Positions 35,444-43,977 of a stretch of DNA of 64,000 bases are shown here, piece after piece; the first letter of the stretch is position 1; each line of letters opens with the position of its first letter. The notes under the pieces were generated by a model, which worked only from the letters and a program-made list of their open reading frames with translations, was not told the origin of the DNA and did no database searches. The position numbers were made by a program, and so were the translations under genes. Origin of the DNA: an uncultured Bradyrhizobium sp. (lineage in GTDB: Bacteria > Pseudomonadota > Alphaproteobacteria > Rhizobiales > Xanthobacteraceae); assembly GCF_947648125.1 (NCBI RefSeq), contig NZ_CANSMR010000001.1, positions 620,001-684,000 on the forward strand, given 5' to 3'.

Positions 35444-36667
35444 ATGCGGTTTGTCTTCTTTAGCGAGGGGGAGACCCCACCGGGACATACCCACGCGCGG
35501 CGCTACCGCGAGCTCATTGACGAGGTTCTGCTGGCGGAAAAAGTGGGCTTCGATGCGTTCGGGTGCTCGGAACAACACGTCGCGATTGGCACGGCCTCGA
35601 CCTCAGCCCCCGAAGTGATTTTTCCGTACTTGATGGCGCTGACCAGCAGGATCCAATTCATCCACCTGATCACGCCGCTGCCCAAGAAGATCAACCACGC
35701 GCTGCGCGTTGCGGAGCGGCTGGCGACCGAGGATATCCTGTCCAACGGCCGCGTCGCGCTTGGCGTCGGACGCGGCAACACCACCCTCGCGCTGCGCGCC
35801 TTCGAGGTTTCCCCCGACGAGACGCGGGGCCAGCAAATCGAAGGCATCGAGGTCATTCGCCGAGCCCTCGCGAACGACGTCTTCTCCTTCGTCGGAGAGC
35901 ACTACAAGATCCCGCCGCGCAGCCTGGTTCCCAAGCACGTTCAGCAGCCCTATCCGCCGATCCTGATGGCGACCGGAAGCCCGGAGTCGGTCACTGCTGC
36001 GGCCCGGATGGGCATCGGCGCCATGATGGGTGGCGGCTATAGCGGATTCGGCTCCGTGCAGAGGATGGCCGACCTCTACGACAAGGAGCTGGCGAGCGCC
36101 GAGCATGTGTACCCGGTGCAGGCGCAGAAGGTAGCGGTCGTGTCCGGCGGAATGCACTGCGCTGAGACGAGTGAGGAGGCGGAGCGGTGGGCGGCCACTC
36201 TGGCCGAGAGCGTCGCTCTGTCCATCGACGCCTACGAGCGGCTCTCGAAGCTGTCCAGCGACTATGCGAGCCTCGGAAAGATCAAGAACGTCGACTTCAG
36301 AAACCAACGCTACCTATTTGATGAGTCGGCCAGCTTCATCGTCGGGGATCCCAAGACCTGCATCGCCCAGGTTCAGCGGTTCGTCGACATAGGCATCGAC
36401 GCGATCGCGATGCGCGTCGACGGTCTCCCGCACCGGGAGTTGATGAAGTCCATCGAGCTCTTCGGCAATTACGTTATCCCTGCTTTCAAGAACCCCAGGT
36501 CGGTGGTGCGCAGGGCAGAGGAGATCCTTGCCGACATTCGAACCGCTCGCCCTGCCCACTATGCCGAAGTCGAGGCCCACCAGCGCGCCGCCGGAAAGAC
36601 CGACGAGACTGCTCCCAAGAAAGCCGACAAGGCCGTCGGCGCCGCCATGGTGGGAGAGACCCGATGA
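35444..36667 (+). CDS. Luciferase-like flavin-dependent monooxygenase
   Basis: A 407-residue TIM-barrel protein of the bacterial luciferase-like monooxygenase superfamily (MRFVFFSEGE, FDAFGCSEQHVAIG near residue 35, NGRVALGVGRGNTT near 98, PPILMATGSPESVTAAARMG near 168, VGDPKTCIAQVQRFVDIGID near 300). Uses reduced FMN from a separate reductase; the flavin reductase five genes down is the natural partner. It could carry out an oxygenative ring or C-N cleavage as RutA-type enzymes do; the substrate is unknown. The ATG at 35444 is chosen because GGAGG lies 8 bases ahead of it; an ATG at 35429 is in frame. The charged Lys/Ala-rich tail is unusual. Confidence 0.88.
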   Translation: MRFVFFSEGETPPGHTHARRYRELIDEVLLAEKVGFDAFGCSEQHVAIGTASTSAPEVIFPYLMALTSRIQFIHLITPLPKKINHALRVAERLATEDILSNGRVALGVGRGNTTLALRAFEVSPDETRGQQIEGIEVIRRALANDVFSFVGEHYKIPPRSLVPKHVQQPYPPILMATGSPESVTAAARMGIGAMMGGGYSGFGSVQRMADLYDKELASAEHVYPVQAQKVAVVSGGMHCAETSEEAERWAATLAESVALSIDAYERLSKLSSDYASLGKIKNVDFRNQRYLFDESASFIVGDPKTCIAQVQRFVDIGIDAIAMRVDGLPHRELMKSIELFGNYVIPAFKNPRSVVRRAEEILADIRTARPAHYAEVEAHQRAAGKTDETAPKKADKAVGAAMVGETR

Positions 36668-36753
36668 CCAACTTGCCCCACGACGACATCTTCGCGGAGG
36701 CCGGCAGGCCTTCCGTGAAAAGCGACCCTCGCGCTTCCATCGGCCCGCGATGA
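36664..36753 (+). CDS. 29-residue open frame coupled to the monooxygenase gene
   Basis: A short frame (MTNLPHDDIFAEAGRPSVKS...) that overlaps the preceding stop by ATGA. It resembles no family I know. It may be a remnant of a deleted gene or simply a chance frame in the 130-bp gap before the crotonase gene. Confidence 0.25.
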   Translation: MTNLPHDDIFAEAGRPSVKSDPRASIGPR

Positions 36754-36797
36754 GGACCGTTCGGTCATGATCACACGCTCGAGCAACTAGAGGAGCG

Positions 36798-37682
36798 ATG
36801 CATCAGATGACGGCTCCATCCACGCCAAACGAGAGCGAGGCGGCTACCGGGCTGCTGACGGTCGACCACGACGGTGTCGTGGTCGCAACGCTCAACAGGA
36901 GGCCGGCCAATGCGTTGAACCGTCCGCTGCTGCTCGCCATGACGGCGCTGTTCGGGGATCGTGGCGAGAGCGATCCGCCGCCGCTGGTGATCACCGGCGC
37001 CGGAAAGCGGTTCTTCTGCGTCGGCGGCGACATCAAGGAGGCGGATGGCCTCGCCGCTGACCCGATCGCGGACCGGATGCGGGCGTTCCACAACCTGCTG
37101 GTTGCGATGGAACGATACCCGGCTCCGGTGATCGCCGCCGTCAACGGCGACTGCGTCGGCGGCGGCGTGGAATACGCGCTCTTTGCGGACGCTGTGCTTG
37201 CCGTGCCTCACGCCAGGTTCGGATTTCCAGAGATCAGACATGGCCTTCTGCCTGCGGATAAAGGCATCCAGCGGCTCGTCCGACTGATCGGGATGCGGGC
37301 CGCGCGTGACCTGCTGCTGAGCGGGGAGCTCATCGGCGCTGACCAGGCGGCGCGGTTGGGTCTCGTCGACGCCATCGTCGAGCCGGACCGATTAGTGGCG
37401 GAAGCGCTCGGCCGAGCCCGCGAGGCCGGACGACGCGCGCCTGTCCTCTATGCGGCGCTCAAGCATACCGTGAACGACTACGACGACATTGAGAATCAAC
37501 AGCGAGCCGAAATGACGCTCGCCAAGGCTGCCTCCTGGTTCAATGACCCCGTGGCCCGGAGCCTCCGTGAAGGATGGAGGCAGGGTCGTGCGTTGTCGCG
37601 ACCTTCCGACGGAAGGCCGCCAGCGCTGAACACCACACCGAACGCAGGCCCGGCAGGTCTGCTTCACGAACCGGAGCGATGA
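36798..37682 (+). CDS. Enoyl-CoA hydratase/isomerase (crotonase) family protein
   Basis: A 294-residue crotonase: oxyanion-hole segments VITGAGKRFFCVGGDIKEAD near residue 65 and NGDCVGGGVEYALFADAVLA near 116, and a catalytic-region glutamate in FGFPEIRHGLLPADKG near 141. A 30-residue proline-rich C-terminal extension is beyond the family length. GAGGAG precedes the ATG. The next gene overlaps by ATGA. Probably hydrates or isomerises a CoA ester made by the ligase that follows. Confidence 0.85.
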   Translation: MHQMTAPSTPNESEAATGLLTVDHDGVVVATLNRRPANALNRPLLLAMTALFGDRGESDPPPLVITGAGKRFFCVGGDIKEADGLAADPIADRMRAFHNLLVAMERYPAPVIAAVNGDCVGGGVEYALFADAVLAVPHARFGFPEIRHGLLPADKGIQRLVRLIGMRAARDLLLSGELIGADQAARLGLVDAIVEPDRLVAEALGRAREAGRRAPVLYAALKHTVNDYDDIENQQRAEMTLAKAASWFNDPVARSLREGWRQGRALSRPSDGRPPALNTTPNAGPAGLLHEPER

Positions 37683-39586
37683 CAATGGTCACAAATCCCG
37701 CCCCCGCAGCCGCCGCCCGCACACAGCAGGTGCCAGTGCTGAGCGGCGTCGTCGACAGCGGCGTCGCCAACTTCGAGGCCGTCGAGCGAACCTTCGCCCA
37801 GATGGTGCAGGACCGAGCCGAGATCGAACCCGAGGAGGTCGCGTTCTGTCAATGGGACGGTACGCGCGCGATCCCGACCACGTGGGCGCAGTATGCCTCG
37901 GCCGTGCGCGAGGTGGCGCTCGGCCTGGCCGCCCTCGGCGTCACGCGCGGGGACAGGGTCGCCATCATGGCGCCAGGCCGGGGCGAGTGGGTGATAACGG
38001 CGCTCGGCATCCTCTCCGTCGGGGCGATCCCGGTGGGCGTCTACCCCACGAGCGCCGCCGTGGAGGTGAGGCAGCTCGCCGGGCACAGCGAAGCTGTCGC
38101 CATGGTCGTCGGAGACGATGCCGACGTCGCAAAGGTTGCCGCGGTCGCTGCGGAGCTTCCCGCGCTGCGGGCCGTGATCAGCTTCGACGGCGCTCCGTCG
38201 GGGCTGCCCGAGACGGTCGCCAGCAAGACTTGGGCCGACCTGCGCGAGGCCGGCCAAGCCCTCGACGAAACCAACCCGGCTCTGTTCGACTTCCTCCTCG
38301 ACGGTGGGGGCATCGATCAAACGGCGGCCTTGTTCTACACCTCAGGATCCACAGGAACCCCCAAGGGGGTCATCCATACCCACCGCACCCTGCAGTACTC
38401 GATACTCGGCTCCGTCGTTCTCAACCCCGAACTGACCAAGAGCCGCCGAGACTCAGTCAGTTTCCTGGGCCTGTCACACGTCTCTCCGGCCTTGTCCGGC
38501 GTTTTTGCGCCGATCATGACCCGGGCGGTGGTGACCTTCTGCCGCTTGGACCAGAGCTCCGAGGCCCTCCGCGGCGTACGTCCTACCGGGATCGTTTGGC
38601 CGCCGCGGCTTCATGAGAAGCTGCTCAGCGGCGCACTCTCGGCGATCAAAGCTTCGCCGGCATCCTTCCAAAAGTCCTACGAGGACGCGATGGCGGTGGC
38701 TCGAGAGGTCGCCGCCGCGCGCCGGCGCGGCGACATCGTGCCTGCCGAACTGCAAGCACGCTACGACAAGGCGCAGGAGCAGGTGTTCCTGCCCCTGCGC
38801 GCGAAGTTGGGCGTGGATCGGGTCGACGTCGCTTGGACCGCGTCGGGAGCGATGACCCCCGAGGTGCATGCCTTGTGGCAAATGTGGGGCTTGGATTTGC
38901 GCGAGCTCTACGGCACCACCGAGACCTGCGGTTGGGTCCTCGCGCAGTGGGACCGCGCCTTCCCACCTCCGGGATCCGTCGGCAAGGCGATGCCGGATCC
39001 GCGATTCGCGATCAAGATCAGCAGCGAGGGCGAGCTGATGGTGAAGGGGCCCCTGCTGTTCCGCGGCTACTGGAACGACCCGGAGGCGTCCGCGGCAGTG
39101 ATGGATGGGGAGTGGTACCGCACTGGCGACCTCGTCCAGGTCGACGCCTCCGGAGAGGTCAAGCTCATCGGTCGGGCCAAGGACATCATCGTCACCAGTG
39201 GCGGCAAGACCATTAGCCCGCAGCCCATCGAGGTGCGCCTCAAGGCAAGTCCCCTTGTCGAGGAGGCCGTGGTTGTCGGTGATGGCCGCAATTACCTCAC
39301 CGTCCTCATTTGGCCGACCGAGAAGGGCGGCAGGCTCAACAGGGATGCGCTGCATGAGGGCCTGCGATCCTGGATCGAGCAACTCAACGCCGAACTCGCG
39401 CGTCCCCTTCAGCTCAAGGACTTCCGTATCGCGCCACGTGCGCTCTCGCCCGGCGCGGGTGAGCTCACGTCCAAGGGCACGATCCGTCGAGCTGCGGTGC
39501 TGACCTCGTTCAGCGCGCTCGTCGACGAGATGTACAGCGCCGCGGAGCGCAACGAGTTCGCTGGCCAGGCGCGGCTCCAGGGCTGA
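37679..39586 (+). CDS. AMP-forming acyl-CoA synthetase (long-chain/FAA1-like)
   Basis: A 635-residue ANL ligase. The ATP-binding motif ALFYTSGSTGTPKGVIHTH is near residue 218, the LRELYGTTETCGW motif near 408, YRTGDLVQVD near 480, and the catalytic lysine region VTSGGKTISPQPIE near 505. The size and the domain between motifs match the long-chain acyl-CoA synthetase (FadD15/AMP-dependent) group rather than small-acid ligases. The substrate is unknown; it would activate a carboxylic acid formed by the upstream enzymes. Confidence 0.88.
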   Translation: MTMVTNPAPAAAARTQQVPVLSGVVDSGVANFEAVERTFAQMVQDRAEIEPEEVAFCQWDGTRAIPTTWAQYASAVREVALGLAALGVTRGDRVAIMAPGRGEWVITALGILSVGAIPVGVYPTSAAVEVRQLAGHSEAVAMVVGDDADVAKVAAVAAELPALRAVISFDGAPSGLPETVASKTWADLREAGQALDETNPALFDFLLDGGGIDQTAALFYTSGSTGTPKGVIHTHRTLQYSILGSVVLNPELTKSRRDSVSFLGLSHVSPALSGVFAPIMTRAVVTFCRLDQSSEALRGVRPTGIVWPPRLHEKLLSGALSAIKASPASFQKSYEDAMAVAREVAAARRRGDIVPAELQARYDKAQEQVFLPLRAKLGVDRVDVAWTASGAMTPEVHALWQMWGLDLRELYGTTETCGWVLAQWDRAFPPPGSVGKAMPDPRFAIKISSEGELMVKGPLLFRGYWNDPEASAAVMDGEWYRTGDLVQVDASGEVKLIGRAKDIIVTSGGKTISPQPIEVRLKASPLVEEAVVVGDGRNYLTVLIWPTEKGGRLNRDALHEGLRSWIEQLNAELARPLQLKDFRIAPRALSPGAGELTSKGTIRRAAVLTSFSALVDEMYSAAERNEFAGQARLQG

Positions 39587-39599
39587 GGAGGGACATGAG

Positions 39600-40376
39600 A
39601 TGAAGTATCCCAGGCGACCGAGGGAGCTGCGAATGGAGTATCTGACCAGCGCCGAGATCGTTGAGGCGATCGCCGGCGGCGCCCGTACGGCGATCCTTCC
39701 GCTGGGCGCGATCGAACAGCACGGACCTCATCTCCCGCTGTCAGTGGACAGCGATCACGCCGACGCCCTCGCGCTTCGCATCGCCAACAAGCTAGGCACT
39801 GCACTGGTCCTGCCCACGGTCAGGGTGGGGTACTCGCCCCACCACCTCGGCTTCGCCGGTACCCTCTCGGTGCGTCCCTCCACCTTGGAGGCGATCTGTA
39901 TGGATTACTGCAGCAGCCTGGCTGCGCACGGGTTCACCCGCGTCGTCCTCTTCTCCGGTCATATCGGCAACTATCCGATCATGCGCGACTTCGAGCCGCG
40001 GCTGGCTGCGGCGCTCACCCCGACACTTCAGGTCATCGTCTATAGAGACAGTGCCGCGATTCTGGACGCGTGGCGGAGGTCCGCGCAGTCGGTCGCTGGT
40101 CTGGGAAGCCACGTCGGTGGTCACGCAGACGTGGCGGAGACCTCGGTGATGCTCGTCCTGCACCCCGAAAGCGTTCGGGCAGACCGGGCGGCGGCGGGAT
40201 ACCTGGGCACGGTCGACGAGGAATTTCTGCATCGGGCGTTCGTCGACGGCATCGACGCGGTCTCGCCCAACGGTGTCCTCGGCGACCCCAAAGGGAGTTC
40301 GACAGCGATCGGCCACGCCGCACTGGATGCCGTGACCGATCTCGTGGTCGAGTACGCCACCGCGTACGGAGCGTGA
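39600..40376 (+). CDS. Creatininase-family amidohydrolase
   Basis: A 258-residue metalloenzyme of the creatininase family: PLGAIEQHGPHLPLSVDSDH near residue 34 carries the Glu, His and Asp metal ligands, SGHIGNYPI near 119 replaces the usual NGHGGN, and GGHADVAETSVML near 167 has the His and Glu of the second site. The family opens cyclic amides (creatinine, related rings). In this operon it may hydrolyse a lactam or amide made by the monooxygenase. GGAGGG precedes the ATG at 39600; 39633 is an alternative start with its own GGGAG. Confidence 0.85.
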   Translation: MKYPRRPRELRMEYLTSAEIVEAIAGGARTAILPLGAIEQHGPHLPLSVDSDHADALALRIANKLGTALVLPTVRVGYSPHHLGFAGTLSVRPSTLEAICMDYCSSLAAHGFTRVVLFSGHIGNYPIMRDFEPRLAAALTPTLQVIVYRDSAAILDAWRRSAQSVAGLGSHVGGHADVAETSVMLVLHPESVRADRAAAGYLGTVDEEFLHRAFVDGIDAVSPNGVLGDPKGSSTAIGHAALDAVTDLVVEYATAYGA

Positions 40377-40381
40377 GTCGC

Positions 40382-40879
40382 ATGCCATCCATGAGCGAGC
40401 AGATGGATAGCAGGATGCTGCGCGACGCTTTCGGCGCATTCCCGACCGGTGTGGTGGCGGTGGCGGCGCAGGTCGACGGGAGGCTGATGGGTCTCGCGGC
40501 CTCCTCGTTCGCCTCGGTCTCTCTCGAACCCCCGCTGGTGTCATTCTGTGTTGCGAAAGGCTCGTCCACGTGGCCCGAGCTGCGCAAAGCCGAGCACCTC
40601 GGTGTCACGGTGCTCGCCGAAGACCACGGCGCATTGTGCCGCCAGCTCGCCGGCCCGGCTCAGGAGCGGTTCAGCGGCATCGCCTTCGAGATCACTGATA
40701 GCGGTGCGGTGATGCTCACCGAGGGGATCGCCCAGTATGACTGCACTGTCCGCGAGGAGTTGGAGGCGGGCGATCACGTCATCGTGCTGCTCCAACTCCA
40801 TGCCGTCGTCGTCCATAGCCGCGGGCAGCCCCTCATCTTCCACCGCAGCGAGTTCGGAAGGCTGCAGCCGCAGACGTAA
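40382..40879 (+). CDS. Flavin reductase (RutF/HpaC-like)
   Basis: A 165-residue FMN-binding split-barrel reductase: LRDAFGAFPTGVVAVAAQVD near residue 12, GLAASSFASVSLEPPLVSFC near 36, and DHVIVLLQLHAVVV near the C-terminus. Supplies reduced flavin; the luciferase-like monooxygenase of the same cluster is the obvious customer. It begins 5 bp after the creatininase gene. Confidence 0.88.
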   Translation: MPSMSEQMDSRMLRDAFGAFPTGVVAVAAQVDGRLMGLAASSFASVSLEPPLVSFCVAKGSSTWPELRKAEHLGVTVLAEDHGALCRQLAGPAQERFSGIAFEITDSGAVMLTEGIAQYDCTVREELEAGDHVIVLLQLHAVVVHSRGQPLIFHRSEFGRLQPQT

Positions 40880-40907
40880 CCGACAGGGAAACAAAAGGAA
40901 AAGATCA

Positions 40908-41702
40908 ATGACACAGCATGGCTACAAGTATCTGATCATCGAGAAGCGCGACAGCGGCGTCGCCGTTGTGACGATGAACCGGCCGGATATTCTGAACGCG
41001 ATCAACTGGGAAATGCACGAGGAACTGGAGCAGGTCTTTGTGGATCTCGACAAGGACGAGTCCGTCCGTGCGATCGTTCTGACCGGTGCAGGCCGCGGCT
41101 TCTGCTCGGGGGGCGATCAGAAGTCGCTCGACACGGGGCTCGGCAAGGGCAAGGGTCCGTCGCCAACGAGGGGCGGACGCCACCTCATCCGCAATATGCT
41201 TGAGGTGGAGGTGCCACTTATCGGCGCCGTCAACGGCGTTGCTGTCGGTCTAGGTGCAACACTTGCATTGTTCTGCGACGTCATCTTCGCAAGCCCGACT
41301 GCGCGATTTGCCGATACCCATGTGACGGCCGGCGTGGTGGCCGGAGATGGTGGTGCCGTGATCTGGCCGCTGCTGATGGGACCGGTGCGAGCGAAACACT
41401 ATCTCATGACGGGCGAGTTCATTTCCGCGGAGAAGGCGGCGTCCATGGGGATGATCAACGAAGTCATTTCTGACCGGGACGTTAAGGACGCAGCCATCGA
41501 GTATGCCGAGATGCTCGCCGGCGGTCCGCAGAAGTCAATCATCTGGACCAAATACAGCATCAACAAGATTATCAAGCAGTATGCGCATCTGCTGCTCGAT
41601 ACGTCTGTTGCACTGGAGGCACTGACTTTCACGTCGCCAGAGCGACGCGAAGCTGTGGCCGCATTTGCAGAGAAGCGGAAGCGCTTTGCGGAGCGAGGAT
41701 GA
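40908..41702 (+). CDS. Second enoyl-CoA hydratase/isomerase family protein
   Basis: A 264-residue crotonase: VVTMNRPDILNAINWEMHEE near residue 20, VLTGAGRGFCSGGDQKSLD near 55, NGVAVGLGATLALFCDVIFA near 106. The usual catalytic-loop glutamate segment is replaced by FADTHVTAGVVAGDGGAVIW, so simple hydration chemistry is uncertain; an isomerase, lyase or thioesterase-like role is possible. AAAAGGAAAAG precedes the ATG. Unlike the first crotonase in the cluster, its codon style (by eye) is closer to the binding-protein gene that follows. Confidence 0.85.
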   Translation: MTQHGYKYLIIEKRDSGVAVVTMNRPDILNAINWEMHEELEQVFVDLDKDESVRAIVLTGAGRGFCSGGDQKSLDTGLGKGKGPSPTRGGRHLIRNMLEVEVPLIGAVNGVAVGLGATLALFCDVIFASPTARFADTHVTAGVVAGDGGAVIWPLLMGPVRAKHYLMTGEFISAEKAASMGMINEVISDRDVKDAAIEYAEMLAGGPQKSIIWTKYSINKIIKQYAHLLLDTSVALEALTFTSPERREAVAAFAEKRKRFAERG

Positions 41703-41738
41703 ATGTCGAATCCCTTGATGCACTGGAGGAGACATTAC

Positions 41739-42995
41739 ATGAAGAATTGCATCGGAAAGGAAATGAGAATGAGGACTGGGTTTCTGCATCTGGTCATCGC
41801 AATGGTGCTAACGATTACGCTGACGGTCTCACCGGCGAAAGCCCAGAAAAAATACGACCCCGGCGCCAGCGATGCGGAGATCAAGGTCGGTCAGACCATG
41901 CCATTCTCGGGGCCGGCATCGGCCTATGCCTCGATCGGCAAGACAGAGGCCGCCTATTTCAAGATGATCAACGATCAGGGCGGTATCAACGGCCGCAAGA
42001 TCAACCTGATTCAGTATGACGACGCCTATTCGCCGCCGAAGGCGGTGGAGCAGGTGCGCAAGCTCATTGAGAGCGACGAGGTGCTCCTGACTTTCCAGAT
42101 CCTCGGCACGCCTTCGAACGCAGCCGTGCAGAAATATCTCAATTCCAGGAAGGTGCCACAGCTGTTCGCGGCCGCCAGCGCCTCGAGGTTCTCCGATCCG
42201 AAAGACTTTCCGTGGACCATGGGCTATGACCCGAACAACTTTGTCGAGGGGCGCATCTACGGCCAGTTCATCCTGAAGGAGCATCCGGACGCCAGGATCG
42301 GCGTGCTTTATCAGAATGACGACTTCGGCAAGGATTATCTGAACGGCATCAAGGCGGGGCTCGGAGACAATGCCGCCAAGATGGTGGTCGCGGAAGCTGC
42401 CTACGAGGTGACCGATCCGGCCGTCGACTCGCAAGTCCTCAGGATCAAGGATGCCGGCGCCGACCTGTTCTTCATCGCCGCCACCCCGAAGCAGACGGCG
42501 CAGGCAATCAAGAAGACCGCTGAGATCGGGTGGCATCCGGTCCAGATCGTCGACATGAAGGCTAGCTCGGTCGGCAGCGTCCTGAAACCGGCCGGGCTTG
42601 AAAACGCCAAGGGTCTCATCAGCACCAATTACGGCAAGGAGCCGCTCGATCCGCAATGGAAGGACGATCCGGGCATAAAACGCTATCTGGCTTTCATGGA
42701 GAAGTACGATCCGGACGGGGACAAGAGCTCGAACTTCAACACCTATGCCTACAGCGCGGCACAGCTTCTGGTCCACGTGCTGCAGCAGTGCGGCGACAAC
42801 CTGACGCGCGAGAACGTCATGAAGCAGGCGGCCTCGCTCAAGAATGTCACGGGCGACCTCGCGCTGCCCGGGATCACGATCGACACCTCGCCGACCGACT
42901 ACCGCCTCCACAAACGGTTGCAGATGATGCGGTTCAACGGCGAACGCTGGGAGCTGTTCGGCCCAATCCTGGAGGTCGCGGGGCCTGCGGGCTAG
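41739..42995 (+). CDS. ABC transporter substrate-binding protein (Leu/Ile/Val-binding type)
   Basis: A 418-residue exported binding protein. The signal sequence ends at SPAKAQ near residue 36; the periplasmic-binding fold shows IKVGQTMPFSGPASAYASIG near 49, INGRKINLIQYDDAYSP and IGVLYQNDDFGKDYLNGIKAG near 190. GGAGGA precedes the ATG at 41739. Permease and ATPase genes are absent from the window, so it must work with a distant transporter. A strong terminator closes the operon behind it. Confidence 0.88.
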   Translation: MKNCIGKEMRMRTGFLHLVIAMVLTITLTVSPAKAQKKYDPGASDAEIKVGQTMPFSGPASAYASIGKTEAAYFKMINDQGGINGRKINLIQYDDAYSPPKAVEQVRKLIESDEVLLTFQILGTPSNAAVQKYLNSRKVPQLFAAASASRFSDPKDFPWTMGYDPNNFVEGRIYGQFILKEHPDARIGVLYQNDDFGKDYLNGIKAGLGDNAAKMVVAEAAYEVTDPAVDSQVLRIKDAGADLFFIAATPKQTAQAIKKTAEIGWHPVQIVDMKASSVGSVLKPAGLENAKGLISTNYGKEPLDPQWKDDPGIKRYLAFMEKYDPDGDKSSNFNTYAYSAAQLLVHVLQQCGDNLTRENVMKQAASLKNVTGDLALPGITIDTSPTDYRLHKRLQMMRFNGERWELFGPILEVAGPAG

Positions 42996-43014
42996 TTGCT
43001 TAGTTCTGCGATCC

Positions 43015-43045
43015 AATCGGCGGCCTGTGGGCCGCCGATTTTTTT
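43015..43045 (+). terminator. Rho-independent terminator after the binding-protein gene
   Basis: Perfect 11-bp stem AATCGGCGGCC (43015-43025) / GGCCGCCGATT (43030-43040) with a 4-nt loop, followed by a run of seven T ending at 43045. Ends the TetR-controlled cluster. Confidence 0.92.
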
Positions 43046-43105
43046 CGGAGGCGGCATCGCGTGCCGGATCAGGCGCAAAATCCTCGACCCCGGACGGGAA
43101 CGGGC

Positions 43106-43573
43106 TCAGCGGCGTATGATCTTCTTGAGGATTTCGGTAAGTGTTCGAAATTCTTCCCGGGTCAAGGGAGCGAACGTCTCGCTTGAAATCTCACCGACCG
43201 TTTCGATTGCGGCGTCCGCCACTCGTCTGCCCTTGTCGGTCAAATCGACCTCCCGCCGTCGCGGATCCAAAGGATCCTCGGAACTCGTTATAAGGCCGCG
43301 TAATTTGAGACGATTAATAACGCCGGTAATGGTAGCCGAGTCGTAGTGTATAAGGCGTCCCAAATGGTTTTGCGAACAAGGTCCGACCTCCCTCAATTTC
43401 GCCAGCGTTGAGAATTGGGGCGCCGTCAATTCTTCAATCATCTTCGCGGCAAAGATGGCTGTGTGAGTACGGAGCGCGACGCGCAGCAAGAAGCCCGGTG
43501 CGTCATCCAGCCTGTATGACTGTGCAGCTTCTTTTTTCTTTTCCACCGAGCGCCGCTTCGTTTTCGTTTGCAC
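43106..43573 (-). CDS. nicR: MarR-family regulator (NicR-like)
   Basis: A 155-residue MarR protein: AKMIEELTAPQFSTLAKLRE, winged helix LIHYDSATITGVINRLKLRG near residue 79, and the wing EDPLDPRRREVDLTDKGRR. Divergent from the nicotinate hydroxylase operon. In Pseudomonas putida the MarR protein NicR represses the nic genes and is released by 6-hydroxynicotinate; the same role is likely here. The symbol is by context. Confidence 0.8.
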   Translation of the reverse strand: MQTKTKRRSVEKKKEAAQSYRLDDAPGFLLRVALRTHTAIFAAKMIEELTAPQFSTLAKLREVGPCSQNHLGRLIHYDSATITGVINRLKLRGLITSSEDPLDPRRREVDLTDKGRRVADAAIETVGEISSETFAPLTREEFRTLTEILKKIIRR

Positions 43574-43977
43574 GACTTTCGTTCCCTTGCGGTTGCCGCA
43601 TCTCGCCGAGAGAGCTTTGGCTGATCGACTCCGAAGTCCTCGGCGCCGATCATTGGTCTACATTCGTTGAACTCAGGAATCCATCTTTGTTGGCCGGAGA
43701 CCGACTTTATCGTCCCACCGCCGTGTTGAGGTGATCCGGCACGAGCTGCCCGTTTCCCGGCTCCTCGGTCGTCCGGGTGGCGGACATCTACAGCTTTAAG
43801 GACTGAAGCCGTGCGGCGCTCAACATTCGGCCGCGAGCTGTTGGACGGGCTCCCCTCATTCGCGGTGCGGTGCATCATAGATCATGTGTACAAGTGCAGC
43901 ACTTGCATACAAGTGATAAATGCCGTAGTGTCCTCAGATCGCCTCAGCGGGGCACCAAGGCACCATCGGCTTCACGA
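43574..43977. other. Divergent regulatory region of the nic cluster
   Basis: 404 bp without a gene. It holds the CAAGTG palindrome described separately, and the promoters for the MarR gene and the nic operon must be here. Open frames on either strand show no family. Confidence 0.5.
43891..43915. promoter_or_regulatory. Candidate NicR (MarR) operator
   Basis: CAAGTGCAGCACTTG at 43891-43905 is an inverted repeat (6-bp arms, 3-bp spacer), and a third half-site TACAAGTG follows at 43908-43915. It lies 63-87 bp before the hydroxylase start and near the divergent MarR gene, matching the usual size of a MarR site. Confidence 0.5.
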
